NCBI GenBank assembly: GCA_031002005.1
Contig: JARYHS010009186.1
Location: forward strand, 187,824,437-187,888,436
Direction of reading: 5' to 3'
DNA from: Vandiemenella viatica
Taxonomy: Eukaryota > Arthropoda > Insecta > Orthoptera > Morabidae
DNA: 64,000 bases
Shown here: positions 24,551 through 36,173 of the stretch, piece by piece
Position numbering within the stretch: position 1 is the first letter of the stretch
Layout of the letters: each line of letters starts with the position of its first letter
Made by a program: the position numbers and the translations under genes
The notes under the pieces: model-generated
The model's input: the letters and a program-made list of their open reading frames with translations, nothing else
Told to the model about the DNA's origin: nothing
Database searches by the model: none

Positions 24551-27214
24551 ACTAACATTTTCACACCAATGGGGGTAACAGCGTTTTATGTAAGCTACGA
24601 GTAAGACCAAATATCGTTTCGAACTCATACTAGCTGAATGCTCAACTTAGTTTTAACGGAAGATAGTTAATAACTTACAACACCAAGCAAATTGGGTAGG
24701 ATTGTTAATAATTGTAGAAATGATAACGCGGTCCTGACCCTTTCGAAATACAACTCATTTTATTCAACACTGTTCCCTTGAAACTATGATTTACATGTCC
24801 GTGATGCATTTTAACAGGATCTGAAAACTTCTCCTCGCATTACAATTCATATACAACGAAACTTAAACTCGCGCCATGCTCTGTTTTCATGCGCCCAATA
24901 CACAATTAAATGTACCCGATCAGCTGTAACTGGCGAGGCCAAAGATTCTTACCACACTAGCTAACGATAACAATCTTGCACTACCCAGAGATTATACAAA
25001 CTACAGGTTGCGGTAACCCGATAAAATACAAATCAATTTACAATGTTAATGAAATTACTCATGACACTTATAATTAATCATGGTAAAATAATGTAATAAT
25101 AATAATAATAATAGTAATAATAATTATAAAAATGAATGGTGCGATTTGAGATTGTCGCAAGGAACCGTTCAACTACTTTTATTTCATTTAGGCTTTGAGT
25201 CCTATCGGCACCAATGTCATTACCCTATGCTGTTCAATATGTACTTGGAAGAGTTATTAAAGAACTGTTTTAAAGAAAGAAATGCTGTGTTAATAGGAGG
25301 AAACAGAGTATAGTGTATGCAATTTTGCTGATGGCATGACGTTGTTGTCCGAGGACAAGATAAAAGAAAATTAAATGTTAATTGAGCTGGATAACACGAG
25401 AGCGTAATATGAAATGATGATAAATGAAAAATAGATGATCTGAATATTCGGGAGACTTAGTGGGGGACGTGAACAGTTTAGGATACTTGGTTCGTAATAC
25501 CATCAGTGACATGATATGTGGAAAAAAAAATAAAAACATGAGTAAACATGGCACAGAAAGAATTTAATGGAATAGAAAAGAGGGTAAATAACTGAAGAAT
25601 TTGAATACAGCTGAATAGTTCATGCAAGTGTGAGAAAACAGTAGCATAAAAATTGGCCATATAAGAAATGAAAATATCACATCGTCGTTTAACAAGTAGA
25701 GGGAATGGTGACTACACAGACATTTCACACACGCTGTGTGATCTAACCTCGAAAACTCAAGACACACATGGTCATGATTAACCATTTACAGCAATCGATG
25801 AAGAAAATATAAGATGGGAAGCTGGCATATGTTTTAAAAAATTTGGAGGCAATTAAAACAGATGACATCAATTAAAAAATGAATCAGTGACTTTAATGAT
25901 TCATAATTCATAGTTAACAGATTCTTGTTATGTTCGGTTATATGATATGATATGAGTAATGAAGTTACCTGGATATGGTAGCAGTTGGAGACCCGTGAAT
26001 TCTGAGGTCAAGTTTTAGGTAACACATACACTTTAAAATGATTATCCTATCGCAGTAACCTACAAATTGCCGTCTATAGGTTACTCAGATACTTTTCTGC
26101 GTTGCTGTATTATTCATCTGGTGATGGTAAATAAATATGCGCAATATCATTATTAGTTACATTTCTGTATTTGTTGTTTGGAGCCAGGAACTTTTCAAGT
26201 AACCGTCCTGGTGCCGACATCTGTTGTTAGCCGTCGTTAAATTTAAAATACGCCAGCATTTTACCATACTTAAGTTGAAGCATCCATTTTACTGCACAAT
26301 CCTACTAACCTGGATCCTCTTATCCCTCTTTATTTTGTGATTAGTCGTTGAAAATTTTGATGATCGGCTCACTCCACTAGTGTCTAATCACATACTGAAG
26401 AGGTAAATAATTCTTGCATACGCGAGAGTAATGAAGTCGTTTCGTTTATTCTTTTGACTCATAATATTAGCTTTTAATACAAAAGGCATAATGTAAGTAT
26501 TAGTTATTATCGATTGCTTTTAGTAGATTACTGCATCAGAATTCCTTCAGACGGTGTATGTTTTTGATAAATTTTGTATTCTACATTTATGCGTGAAAGA
26601 AAATATGCTATTACGTTGTAAACTGTGGGATATCAGGCCTTTGAACAACATAATACCTTTTTCAATTTCACCCATATTTTGAGAATATGTTTTTAAAGGA
26701 TTTAGTTTGTTAAAGTAACTGTACGAACCCCAATTAACACGCCATGAATAAAACATTTGCCACAAACTTTCGTTTCGTGACAAATTGACTGTCTGAAACG
26801 TACACTCGATCTTAAAAAAAACTGTCCACAATCTGAAAACTTGTTTTTTACCCCTGTCATCAGTTTCTTTCCTGGATTCATACAATCTAATATGTTATAA
26901 AACTGAGACCTGCAAATTCTTTTTTGTATTTACTATACGTTTATAGTCATGCTGACGTGTGGTATAATTGTATCATTGACAGAATGTTTGGCCCTTTGAA
27001 TAGCGACAGAGATTATCGTTAGGTCAGCTAACAGAAGAACCCTTTCTCAGTTCCAGAGCAATGGACTACTCACAATGTACTACAAAGCTCCTTTCTCACA
27101 ACGGCGATATCCATCACAAAGTAAATGCAACAAAGGGTGCAGGTTCTGCTTTTGACGGAATCACAAAGCTTGAAACGTAACAGCAAGGTAATTACTCTGC
27201 GAGCGGCACAGTGG
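24551..27214. other. AT-rich sequence without recognised genes
   Basis: Contains the TAA microsatellite at 25092-25125. Minus-strand frames at 25478-25785 and 26547-26885 show no domains. Confidence 0.45.
25092..25125. repeat. (TAA)n microsatellite
   Basis: About ten slightly interrupted TAA units. Confidence 0.9.
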
Positions 27215-27520
27215 TCTTTACGCACTAGCGTCAGAATAAGTATTCAACATAAGTAATTAGGCAGCGGTCGTTGTTGCTTTCCTCCCGCCAACCCCCGCTG
27301 CGGACACAAATCTGTATTTGAATGTGGGCCGCCGAGCAGGCGGCTGAGCCGAGCTCAATAGCCACGTACGGTGCAGCACACCCTAATTACCCAGGCGGAC
27401 TAGCCTAGACCACAAAGCCGCCTCCAGGGTTGTGCTGCGGGCCCTCACTCTTCACCCAACGCTTAGCCGGCGCCCGTTTTTCCTGGAACTGAGTGCCCGG
27501 CTTGCAGATGACTTCATTCT
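27215..27520. promoter_or_regulatory. GC-rich island (candidate regulatory element)
   Basis: Sharply GC-richer than its flanks. Holds GCAGGCGGCTGA (27336-27347), shared with the island at 23.7 kb, a CTAATTAC site (27383-27390), and several GCCGCC blocks. No transposon similarity and no convincing reading frame. Enhancer or promoter function is an inference from composition. Confidence 0.28.
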
Positions 27521-27803
27521 GCCCTCAAACTTACAGAATAACTTTTATACTATTCATTACAGCTTAACATATTTATTTATTACTAGTTGATACCCGCGAC
27601 TTCGTACGCGTGGATTAAGAATTTCTTTGCCAGAATAGAATATAGAAAGTTTTTGGTAAAAAAGGATTGGTCCCAAACAACACCGAATCGGCATAGTATG
27701 ACAGGAAAGCCATCACTATTCCATTCTACCGTCAAACCTGTCCCTTGAAGACAATCAATTTTCAATATTTTTAAAAACAGAAAAACAAACGAAGATGATG
27801 GGA

Positions 27804-27831
27804 TGTGTGTGTGTGTGGGGGGGGGGGGGGG
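27804..27831. repeat. (GT)n followed by poly-G
   Basis: About seven GT units running into about fifteen G, inside the Helitron copy. Confidence 0.9.
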
Positions 27832-28170
27832 AGGAGAAAGGTGTCAACTAAGGGCAGGTTTATTTCAGATTGGACTTTTCTTCTTTCATCAGCATGAGCA
27901 TCCGATTCTTTGGTTCTAATAACCTTAGCTGCTCGTACTCTGCTAGAGCTACAACTTAGGCCAGTTTACGCCCGCAAGGCATGAAAAAACAGAAGGCAAA
28001 ATAAACTGGTGGCAGAAACATTTAAGCAGACACAAAGTAATAGGGCAGAGAAAATCGATATCTACACTAAATAATACGTTTTTTTTCCATAAAAGAAATT
28101 TATTAACAAGTTATTCACTAACATACTGCGCGAGAAGCACAGCATGGGCAAGCGACGTAACATTACAGAA

Positions 28171-28413
28171 ACCGAGCGTGGTGGTGTAACGGTTAGCGTT
28201 CTGGCCTCGCATGCGGGAGGAATCCGGTTCGAATCCCCGTGCGGGCATCCAGATTTGGGTTTTCCATGGTTTCCCAAATCACTCCAGGCAAATGCCGGGA
28301 CGCTTCCTTCAAAAGGCCATGGCCGAATTCCTTCCCATTCCCTGAACCCCACCCTTTCCCGTATCTAAAGACCTCGCTGTTAGAGAGACGTAAAGCAGAT
28401 TAAAAAAAAAAAA
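28171..28413 (+). mobile_element. tRNA-derived SINE (family A), full length
   Basis: The head GAGCGTGGTGGTGTAACGG plus GGTTCGAATCCCCG supplies A-box-like and B-box sequences of a pol III promoter. The body runs through GGGTTTTCCATGG and AATGCCGGGACGCTTCC, then TAAAGACCTCGCTG, and it ends in an A-tail of 12. Weak flanking repeat TTACAGA on both sides. It lies inside the 27.6-kb Helitron, so it inserted later. Open frames on both strands here come from the SINE and are not genes. Confidence 0.85.
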
Positions 28414-28845
28414 TGTTACAGACTAACACACACATCCGTCTCTCTGTCACCATTCTATAAGTTCTTAAAATTTCGTGACTACAACTGTTAATCATACCGA
28501 AAATAATGTCCTGAGCCTTCCCTACAGATTTTCTTGTCAAATTCCGTCGATATCGGTATAGGCATTTAGTCGTCAAAAGGTAACAAAAAGACAGACTTAC
28601 TTCCACATTTATAGTATTATTACTGCATATCAGACACACGCTGACTGCGAATCACCGCTGAGGGATCAATATAACGTAAAACGTGTACACCTACAGCATT
28701 GCAAGACTACCTACTATTTACTTCACATTCAACGCCTAAATTTGTGATATACACAGTTTAACATTTAATCTGAATAATCGGCGGTCCAGGCTTGAATCTT
28801 AGAATCAAAAACAAATTTAAAAAACTTTGCTTCCACGAGATTTGA

Positions 28846-28916
28846 ACCGGAGACCACCATCCAAACATCCGTAGGCAAGCGCTTTAACCACTGAGCTACC
28901 TGACCTCTGTATGGGA
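28846..28916 (-). repeat. tRNA-like module inside the Helitron
   Basis: Minus strand: AGCTCAGTGGTTAAAGCGC (A-box region) and GTCTCCGGTTCAAATCTC (B-box region), spaced as in a tRNA. No acceptor stem is evident and the same module sits at the same relative place in both copies at 45 kb, so it belongs to the mobile element. Confidence 0.65.
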
Positions 28917-29133
28917 TACATCCAACGCGTCTGTCTATCGCCATTCAGTAATTTTTCGTTATTTGAACATAACATGTATTATTTATATAAATAATTTTTC
29001 TACCAAATGTAGACAATATTTTTCTCCTTGTTTCAAAGGATAAGTGTGGAAAGTTTCATCGATATTGGATGAAAACTGTGGCTTTGTATGAAGAAAAAAC
29101 ATACAAACAAACATTCTTATATATATATAGTAG

Positions 29134-29812
29134 TGTAAGCCCGTAACAGTGTTTTTTTTATGGTCACAGGTCTAGAATAGTTCCTATTTTTAGATCAAAT
29201 GCATTACAGGATGATATGATATGGCTAACGTACGCAGTTGACCTGGGTCTCACCGTGAAGGTTTCCTCTGGAAATATGAAAAAATATCTTGAGTTTGTAA
29301 TAGAAGCGTCAAACACGATTAAGACAATCTTGCTAAATACTTAAAGATGGCAGAGTAAATAACATGATGACCCAGCTACGGCGATCGCGCACCAAACGTA
29401 AAAAGCATAGAAATCGTAATAAAAAAATTAGTTACTTGTTTTTACTATTAATAGCTTTAACACCAAGTCTGATATCAAATGTAAATATCTAAAGATTGTC
29501 GAGTAGCATGACAATAATATCTGAAAAATCACAACGAAGGGATGAAATTCATCGAATCGTGAAGCATAATTTTATTCCATGTTTATTGCGGTGGTAAAGT
29601 TGTATCATATGTTTTCAACTACACAGATATATTTAATTTAAAATGCTACAAAAACAAACTTAATGAAAGTGTTCTGGCAATTCATTTCATCGCATTTGTT
29701 TAGCTATTAAATTGCACTCGTAATATTGAACTTCTAGTAAGATCTCTGACTTAATTTGCTAACGAAATACCGCTGCGTTACGTCAGCGTTCGATGACTTC
29801 AGCATCAGGTTC
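29134..29812 (+). repeat. Unclassified interspersed repeat, copy 1
   Basis: Collinear with 34866-35530. Shared landmarks are TCTAGAATAGT, AATGGCAGA or ATGGCAGAGTAAATA, TAATAGCTTTAACA or CAGCCTTAACATCA, AATGTAAATATCTA, CGAAGGGATGAAATTCAT or its variant, TTTAATTTAAAAT, and TAGCTATTAAATTGCACTC. Non-coding. Its left border touches the Helitron 5' end, so the Helitron may have landed at or in it. Partial copies lie at 57590-57660 and 62395-62560. Confidence 0.6.
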
Positions 29813-31598
29813 CACCAATAGCTATCGAGGTGAACTATCGAATGCCAATTTTACAGCTGCGACAATGAAGCTGTTAATTTTATTTTCTAGGATCACTCCT
29901 TTTTATTTATATTCCATCAAGTACCTCTTCGGTCATTTCTCAACAGAAATGTTGCACATTTGGTAATTCTTTCTGCTAAACCTATACTCTTGTATCTTTG
30001 TGTTTTTGCTTCAGCCAACAACGAAGGTTTTGCAGATTTCCTGAAGAACTATTGTTTTATGCACAAATCTCATTGGGTTCTTGCTCATTAGATGTCCAAC
30101 AAACTTTAATCCAATCTTTCTCATCTAGGTGGCTATCTTTTCAATCTACTCTTATAGTTTCAGCAACAATGGAGTGGAAGAAATGCCGTGAACCCATATA
30201 CATGTAGAAAGGAGATATAAATTGATCCCGCTATTCACCAAAGTCGTAGGTAGGAGCGCAGCAACAACAAAAATAGAATTTCATCCTATACCATATGTAG
30301 CTGTGTTGACCATTTTCGTGAGCACATACACATACAGTATTTCTATTTTTTTGAAAAAGAGGATGGCTCGAAATATTGTGTTTATGAAGCTTTAGTGAGT
30401 GGTGGATATATTTAAACCTGACTTTCCATAAAGTTCGTAATTTTCCCTTGCTACAGGCTTGAATACTAACAGTCGAACATGTTTGCAAGGTAGGCTATAG
30501 GATTAAAATAAGTGCCACTCACTACCTGCCGAGTCAAGACGGCTGTAAGTAAGATTCCGATTTCGGTGAACTGGCAAGTCCTCTGTGCTTTGAAGGGCCA
30601 TGTGAAATCTCTGACTAGGAAACACAACCGACAGTGTGAACAGCGTTTTCAAGGATTGCCCCCAAGCTGGAGTGAGACAGTCTATAATAGGACAGTATTG
30701 CCAATGATAATGTATATATACTTCTTCCTTTGCTCAAGCCAACAGCATAATGTACTTCAACCAGAAGCCAAATGGAGCAAAAAAAAATCACGCAGGCGTT
30801 TTGCTGAGAATATGACTTTGTTGTTTGTTGAAGACGAAGAGGACGATTTCGACACATCTGTTCCGTCGTTGCAACTACTGGTAGTGCTCCATCTGCGATC
30901 CTTAATTTGTTTTAGTTCTGGAGACTAGTGGCTGCTGGAGTTATCCGTGTACAATATACGCTGTCTTGGACTCCGCCTCCTGGATTTGCTGTTGCAACAG
31001 AATGTGAATAAAATCGGGACATCACTTCGGCTGCGACAATTCTCTCATCTCCCACATATCTGACTGGTCTACAAAGAACCGTTCACCCTTAAAAATCAGC
31101 TGAGATGTATCCCATGTTCTAAATATTCATTGAATCACATTGTATTCGTCCCAAAATGAATCGGTAAAATAAAAGGGCTGTTATTAAATTCATCATATCT
31201 GTTAGTAAATTAACTAATTTTGAGTTAGGCCGTTGTTAATTGTTTTGTATTCATTCAGTACCATAAATTATTCTCACTATCCCATTGTTAACATCAGTCA
31301 TACTAATTAATACGACAAATTTAATTTCATATCTAATAAGTAATTAAGCTACTGAAAATATGACACAACAAATTACTTGTTGGATCTCGAGTAGAAGGTA
31401 AAAGCCTTTGACACTTTCTTACTAGCTAAAAATCTTCTACTAATTTTTGCTACAATATTTCAGTTGCGATGGAGCCTATACCCGGCTTGCAATATCTTTA
31501 AGTAGCTACTTTTGCGCTGAGAGAAATTTTTACTTTGTCTTTGATAATTTGTTCCAGTTCCTCAAGTGGCTCCAAGTTTCGATTGCACTAAATTCAAG
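29813..31598. other. Sequence without firmly recognised genes
   Basis: A plus-strand frame at 30512-30928 contains LPPSWSETVYNRTVLPMIMY, faintly like a conserved stretch near the C-terminus of RTE-type reverse transcriptases (vYN..vLPvmtYG). The rest of the frame does not continue that match, so it is not called. Confidence 0.35.
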
Positions 31599-32757
31599 CT
31601 TCCCGTGGTGGCAGCTAGAGCGCTAGAGAGCGAGATGGCTGAAAGTGAGAAAGCGTACGTTGTTCTCGAATTTCATTCGACTCAGTCTGTGGTAACTATT
31701 CAGCGACACTTTAGAACAAAGTTCGGCAAGGATCTCCCGCATGCTAACCCCATTCGTCGTTGGTATCAACAGTTTAAAGCCACGGGATACCTACGTAAAG
31801 GTAAAACAACGGGTCTCCCTGCTGTGTCTGAAGAAACCGTTGAACGTGTGCGCGCCAGTTACGTTCCTAGCCCACAGAAGTCTACTCCTCGAGCGAGCAG
31901 GGAATTAGGTATTCCACAGAAGACCGTTTCGAGAATACTACGGAGGCGACTGTGTATGAAGCCTAACAGGTTACAGTTGCTACAAGCACTGTCGCACAAC
32001 GATGAAGTGCGTCGTTTTCAATTCTGTGCCCAATGTATAGAACAAGACGAAACATTCGCAGAAAAACTTGTCTTTAGTGATGAGGCCACTTTTCATGCGA
32101 GTGGAAAAGTGAAAAGGCACAATGTGCGCATTTGGGGGACCGAAAACCCCAATTCGTGACTCTCCAAAAGTGAACGTATTTTGCACGATCTCACGAAAGA
32201 AACTTTATGGGCCTTTTTTCTTTAATGAGGTGACGATCACAGGGAGAATTTATCTGCAAATGTTGCAGTAATGGCTCATGCCACTTCTGGAAGCTGACAG
32301 TGAAGATTTCATTTTCCAGCTCCACCCCATTTTTCTCTAGTTGTGCGTAATTTCCTAACCACCAGGATTCCAAAATTATGGATTGGTCGTGTTGGGGTTG
32401 CTGATCGTCAGCTGATGTCATGGCCTCCTCGTTACCCTGACCTAACCCCCTGCGACTTCTTTGTTTTGGGTTTCGTAAAAGACACAGTGTTCGTGCCACC
32501 TGTACCAGTTGATCTGCCAGACCTGCGGGTTCGCATCACCAATGCATTTGCTCTCATTGACAGAGACATTTGCATCGGGTACTCGATTATTGATTTGATG
32601 TGTGAGTCACTAAAGGTGCACATATTGAGCATCTGTAGACACACAAAAAAAAATCACAGTTTGTTTATATATCTGTGTAATCTTGTAAGTATATGTCAAA
32701 TAATAAAGCTGTAATAATTTTCTGAAATCACTGCAATCATTTTGACTAGCCCTGTAC
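31599..32757 (+). mobile_element. mariner-like (IS630-Tc1-mariner) transposon, 5'-truncated
   Basis: Covers the transposase pseudogene plus a 3' untranslated tail with AATAAA near 32701 and the terminus TTGACTAGCCCTGTA. That terminus should be one inverted repeat. No inverse copy was found upstream of the coding region, so the 5' end is lost or too diverged. Confidence 0.65.
31635..32655 (+). pseudogene. mariner-superfamily transposase pseudogene
   Basis: Starts MAESEKAYVVLEFHSTQSVV. It has an N-terminal helix-turn-helix region of the type abundant in arthropod genomes (RRWYQQFKATGYLRKGK, then TPRASRELGIPQKTVSRILRR as second helix-turn-helix). The catalytic core follows: first Asp in VFSDEATFH, third Asp in PDLTPCDFF, as in D,D34D-type mariners. 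Damage: a frameshift near 32154, an in-frame TAA at 32269-32271, and a deletion of about 10 bases near 32317-32322 that removes the second catalytic Asp (the family's QDGAPPH motif survives only as PPHFSLVVRNFL). Further stops lie near the 3' end. It cannot make active enzyme. Translation continues after the breaks as VDLPDLRVRITNAFALIDRD, showing recent decay. Confidence 0.85.
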
Positions 32758-32984
32758 TTTGAATATAATGTTCGTCAAAACAAGTACACTGTATTAATAT
32801 AGTGATCTGGTCAATTTCAAGTAATGGAAGCGGTATTCTCTGCGAAACAATTTCCCACTGTTAGTTTTTTACGCTTCCTGTAAAAAAAATTCAGGATTAC
32901 CAATTTGTAAAAAAAAAGACAGTAGATAACTTGTTCATCACAAGGTCTTCTTTTCTTTGTTTCTTATGGCTTTACTCCTGGTCT

Positions 32985-33165
32985 TACAGGCGGGATATCA
33001 CTGGAGATAAGGAAAGAGAAGGAATTTTGTCATGGTCTTTTGAAGGAACCCCCTGCAATGATTTTGAGAATCCACGATAAGGAAAATCAGGATGGCCACA
33101 AGTGGATTTTCAACCCTCGTCCTCCCGAATGCTAGCCTAAGGGTTACCGCTCATTCAGCAGGATT
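32985..33165 (-). repeat. Degenerate SINE (family A)
   Basis: GAAGGAATTTTGTCATGGTC, then TCTTTTGAAGGAACC and CTCGTCCTCCCGAATGC match the family in minus orientation. The B box is eroded, and no tail or duplication is clear. Confidence 0.6.
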
Positions 33166-33689
33166 GGCATCACAAGCTGTAAGTTTCTACAACAGTATGT
33201 AGTATGTTATCAGGACAATTTTGTTTTGCAAGTTACAATAAACATTGTTGATATTTCCAGGCAGCTAATTTTCCTGTTTATTGCTGCTAGCACCGAAATG
33301 TAGGTCTATCCCTTGACACTTTTGTCCGTTTAACCAACAATATTAAATAACAAGATTTTTAAAAAATTGTTAATAAATTTCATGAAAATTTAATGGCCCA
33401 TCTGTACTACTAATTATTGTTCGCGCATCACTGCATGACAGGAATAAAGAGCCAATCGTTTATTTGCAATTTAATTATTTTTAACTCCCCATTGGCAACG
33501 CCGCAATTTATGCAAATTGTCTCGGCTGTTAACAACTTGAGAAGGCTTGATATAAATTGATAATATCCTTGGTAAAAAATCCGCCAGGAGCAGCATGAAG
33601 TTTACGACAGAGAAAAAAGTTTGGACCCATCTCAGCACGTTTTGCTAAACGGTATCAGAAAACCGTTATTTCATATTGCCTGGAAGATA

Positions 33690-34310
33690 TATGGGTTGTT
33701 TAGATGGTGGCTCGGCATTTAAAATTCCGGGCACGTCTCACCGCCGTACACAGTGCGCAAAAAAAGCGAAGCGAGGAGAAAGCGAGCTGGAGGACCCGTG
33801 CAAGGAGGCAACCCGCGCGACTCGCTTCGCCTCGCCTCGCCTCGCCTCGCGGCCGCACCTCCAACAATCCCCGGAGTGGGTCCCACGCCTTGGCCTCTTC
33901 TAAATCCCTCATCTTCCGGAATCCTCTTTGCTATATAAAACATACCAGCCAGAAAACGCCTGCCCCCTACCGAACGGCAAACGGGATGAGGGGAAGGGAG
34001 AGGTGGAGGGGAAAATTGATTACGGACAGAGGCAGGAAATGCGGCCATCATTCACACTTGGGGGACTGGCCCCCCTTGAGAATTGCGTGTACACCTCGCG
34101 CAAATAACGCGGGAGCCTGAGGCAAGCCAGCTCGCAGGGGACCCGTAATGCGGCGAGGGGGCGGGAGGGACGCTGGAGAATAATCAAACGGACCACCCGA
34201 GGATCGGGGAGGGTTTTGTGTGCGCTCGCCGCGGATATCTGATGGTGATGTATTAAAAATACGGAAAAAACCTCCCAGAGGTGAATTTCTCCACGCGGAG
34301 AGAAGTGTGC
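33690..34310. promoter_or_regulatory. CpG-rich island with TATA-like box (candidate promoter or enhancer)
   Basis: The strongest GC and CpG enrichment in the window: tandem CCTCG units near 33828-33850, GCGCG and GGGGCGGG blocks, and TATATAAA at 33932-33939. It is bordered by AT-rich DNA on both sides. Several overlapping frames exist on both strands, as expected in GC-rich DNA, and none is recognisable. A promoter is possible because composition and TATA box coincide, but no downstream exon could be identified. Confidence 0.3.
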
Positions 34311-34865
34311 TGCTACTAATCACAATGGTATCTCCTGCAATAGAGGAAAAAGAAATTATGGTGGTTTTGAGCGCTCTTACGTTGAGTTAAGTGCATGTGT
34401 TTTACACAGTTTGGTAAGTATTTTTTCAGAGATTCTTGGATATTTCTTACAGACTGAGAGAAGTACCCCCTTCTTCGTCACCCTGCATGCGTTGCGAACA
34501 CAAGAAAAATAAACTTATGTGCAAAATTTAAAATAATTTTGAAATTATAGAACCTTTATTTCAGTATTAGAACAAAAACTATTCTCACCGACATCGTACA
34601 TGCAATTTAAATAAAGTATTAATATGAGGTTTTGAGAATTTAAAAATTAAAAATCCAAAAATCGGGATGGCAGCAGCATATTATGTGTCCAGCCAGATCA
34701 CGTGGTCAAATACTCACTTTTAATTTCCTCTCAAATTTCTCTTTAAAAATGTTATCTTGCACTGAGGGAAGAGAACTACTAATTTTAGTCTCATATCACT
34801 ACCTATATTTTTTTTTCCATTGCACTAGGATTACGTTGTGGAATAACATTTAAAACTATGTCCAT
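34311..34865. other. AT-rich sequence without recognised features
   Basis: Nothing supportable. Confidence 0.45.
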
Positions 34866-35530
34866 TTATATGTGATGGTGTGTGCGGTATAGTCACTGAT
34901 CTAGAATAGTGCCGGTTTTTGGTTTCGAAGTTCGTGACTGATTGATCTGATCTTGTTAAAATACAAAACTGATCTGTGTTTGATCCTAATGATTTCCTCT
35001 GCAAAATTTGAATAAAATCTCTTGTGTATGAAGAGAATTAAAGACAATAATTCGAGTATTAAGCACGGACAAAAATGATCTAGTTTAATACCTAACAATG
35101 GCAGAATAAATAGTGCAACTATCCATCTACAGTGCACACGCAACTAATAAAGAAAACGCAATTATATATAACATATGTTTTTACTTTTAACAGCCTTAAC
35201 ATCAGGTTACTACGTCTAATGTAAATATCTACATACGAAAAGGGCAACGACGGGAAGGACTTCATAGAATCGAAAGAACAATTTTATTTTATTCCTTGTT
35301 TCTTTTCAGCCGTTAATTTGTAACTTATGTTTCGAATTAGATTGACGTATTTAATTTAAAATTAAATACTACGAGACGCAAACTTAACATAAGTATCCTA
35401 GCAAATCATTTCCTCACAGTGGCTTAGCTATTAATTGCACTCATAACCACAAATTTCTAGTAAAATCGTTGGCCGCTGTTAATTTAGTGACGAATGCCGA
35501 GCGTGCGGCGAAAGCTCAGGCCATCAACGA
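34866..35530 (+). repeat. Unclassified interspersed repeat, copy 2
   Basis: Same orientation and order of landmarks as 29134-29812 with considerable divergence: GATCTAGAATAGTGCC, AACAATGGCAGAATAAATAG, TCTAATGTAAATATCTACA, TTTAATTTAAAATTAAAT, CTTAGCTATTAATTGCACTC. No terminal inverted repeats or tail were noticed. Confidence 0.6.
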
Positions 35531-36161
35531 GAAAGCTGTTGAACCTGCGAAGTTTTTTTTTGTTCACTCTGACTGACAGAACACCAGGTGAGACCGAGAT
35601 GACCTCATATCTAAAATTAATTGGCAATTAGCTTGTGATTAATAAAGTTCGCCGACAAAGAGATTGGAAACTTTGATAGAAATTTACGAGTTCCAGATAG
35701 ATCATTCAAATCTTGTTGAAAGAATTTCGCTTGTAATATATTTGCTGAGTTCGTCCGTACTTGCAGATAACACTAAGCCTTATATACAGAGAGAATAATT
35801 GGCGTTACCTAATTTATTATTCTTCCGACTGAATAAAATATACTAACGAGTTCGTTTGAATCTTTCCATATTTTTATCCGAAGGTAGTTGTAAAAATCTC
35901 TGTATCTGTTGCTGTAGTTGTTCGTTTGTAATCATGCATAAGACTTTTTTTTCAGAATATTATTGTAGAAAAACTGACGATACATTTACAAGAAACTCAA
36001 ATATGGTTAAGAAATGATGATGATAAACATTATGTTTTTTCAATTTCATCGGTAATGGGTGGAAAACGAAATAGTGTTCACTTGGCTTAGGAGACCGCAG
36101 ACCAATCAGAATAAAGATCTTATTTTGTAAAGTAGAAAGAGTTTAACATCTGGACGCCAAA
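35531..36161. other. AT-rich sequence without recognised features
   Basis: Nothing supportable. Confidence 0.45.
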
Positions 36162-36173
36162 AAATCGCTGTTA

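Larger units (their letters stand above)
27583..29132 (-). mobile_element. Non-autonomous Helitron-like element with internal tRNA-like module, SINE nested inside
   Basis: Read on the minus strand, the 5' end is an ACTATATATATATAAG variant of the TC-TATATATATAAAG start seen at 45119, followed by a GTTTGTTTG tract. The 3' end has a hairpin of CGCG arms around TACGAAGT, then TATCAACTAG and T. A TC start, a subterminal hairpin, a CTRR end and insertion between A and T are Helitron hallmarks. It is collinear with 45119-46357, including the tRNA-like module and the TTGACAAGAAAATCTG block. The SINE at 28171-28413 interrupts it. No helicase or Rep frame. The 5' terminal TC is mutated. Confidence 0.65.

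Noticed and set aside
28062..28368. Open frames on both strands over the SINE copies (also 36192-36483, 36562-37059, 50748-51083, 57320-57585)
   Set aside because: They are translations of the SINE sequence. The same peptides recur wherever a SINE lies and switch strand with it.
30512..30928. Possible RTE reverse transcriptase piece (VYNRTVLPMIMY)
   Set aside because: Only a short stretch resembles the family and the rest of the frame does not continue it.
33704..34120. Several overlapping frames of 60-138 codons on both strands
   Set aside because: GC-rich DNA is poor in stop codons. The frames overlap in many registers and none resembles a protein family.
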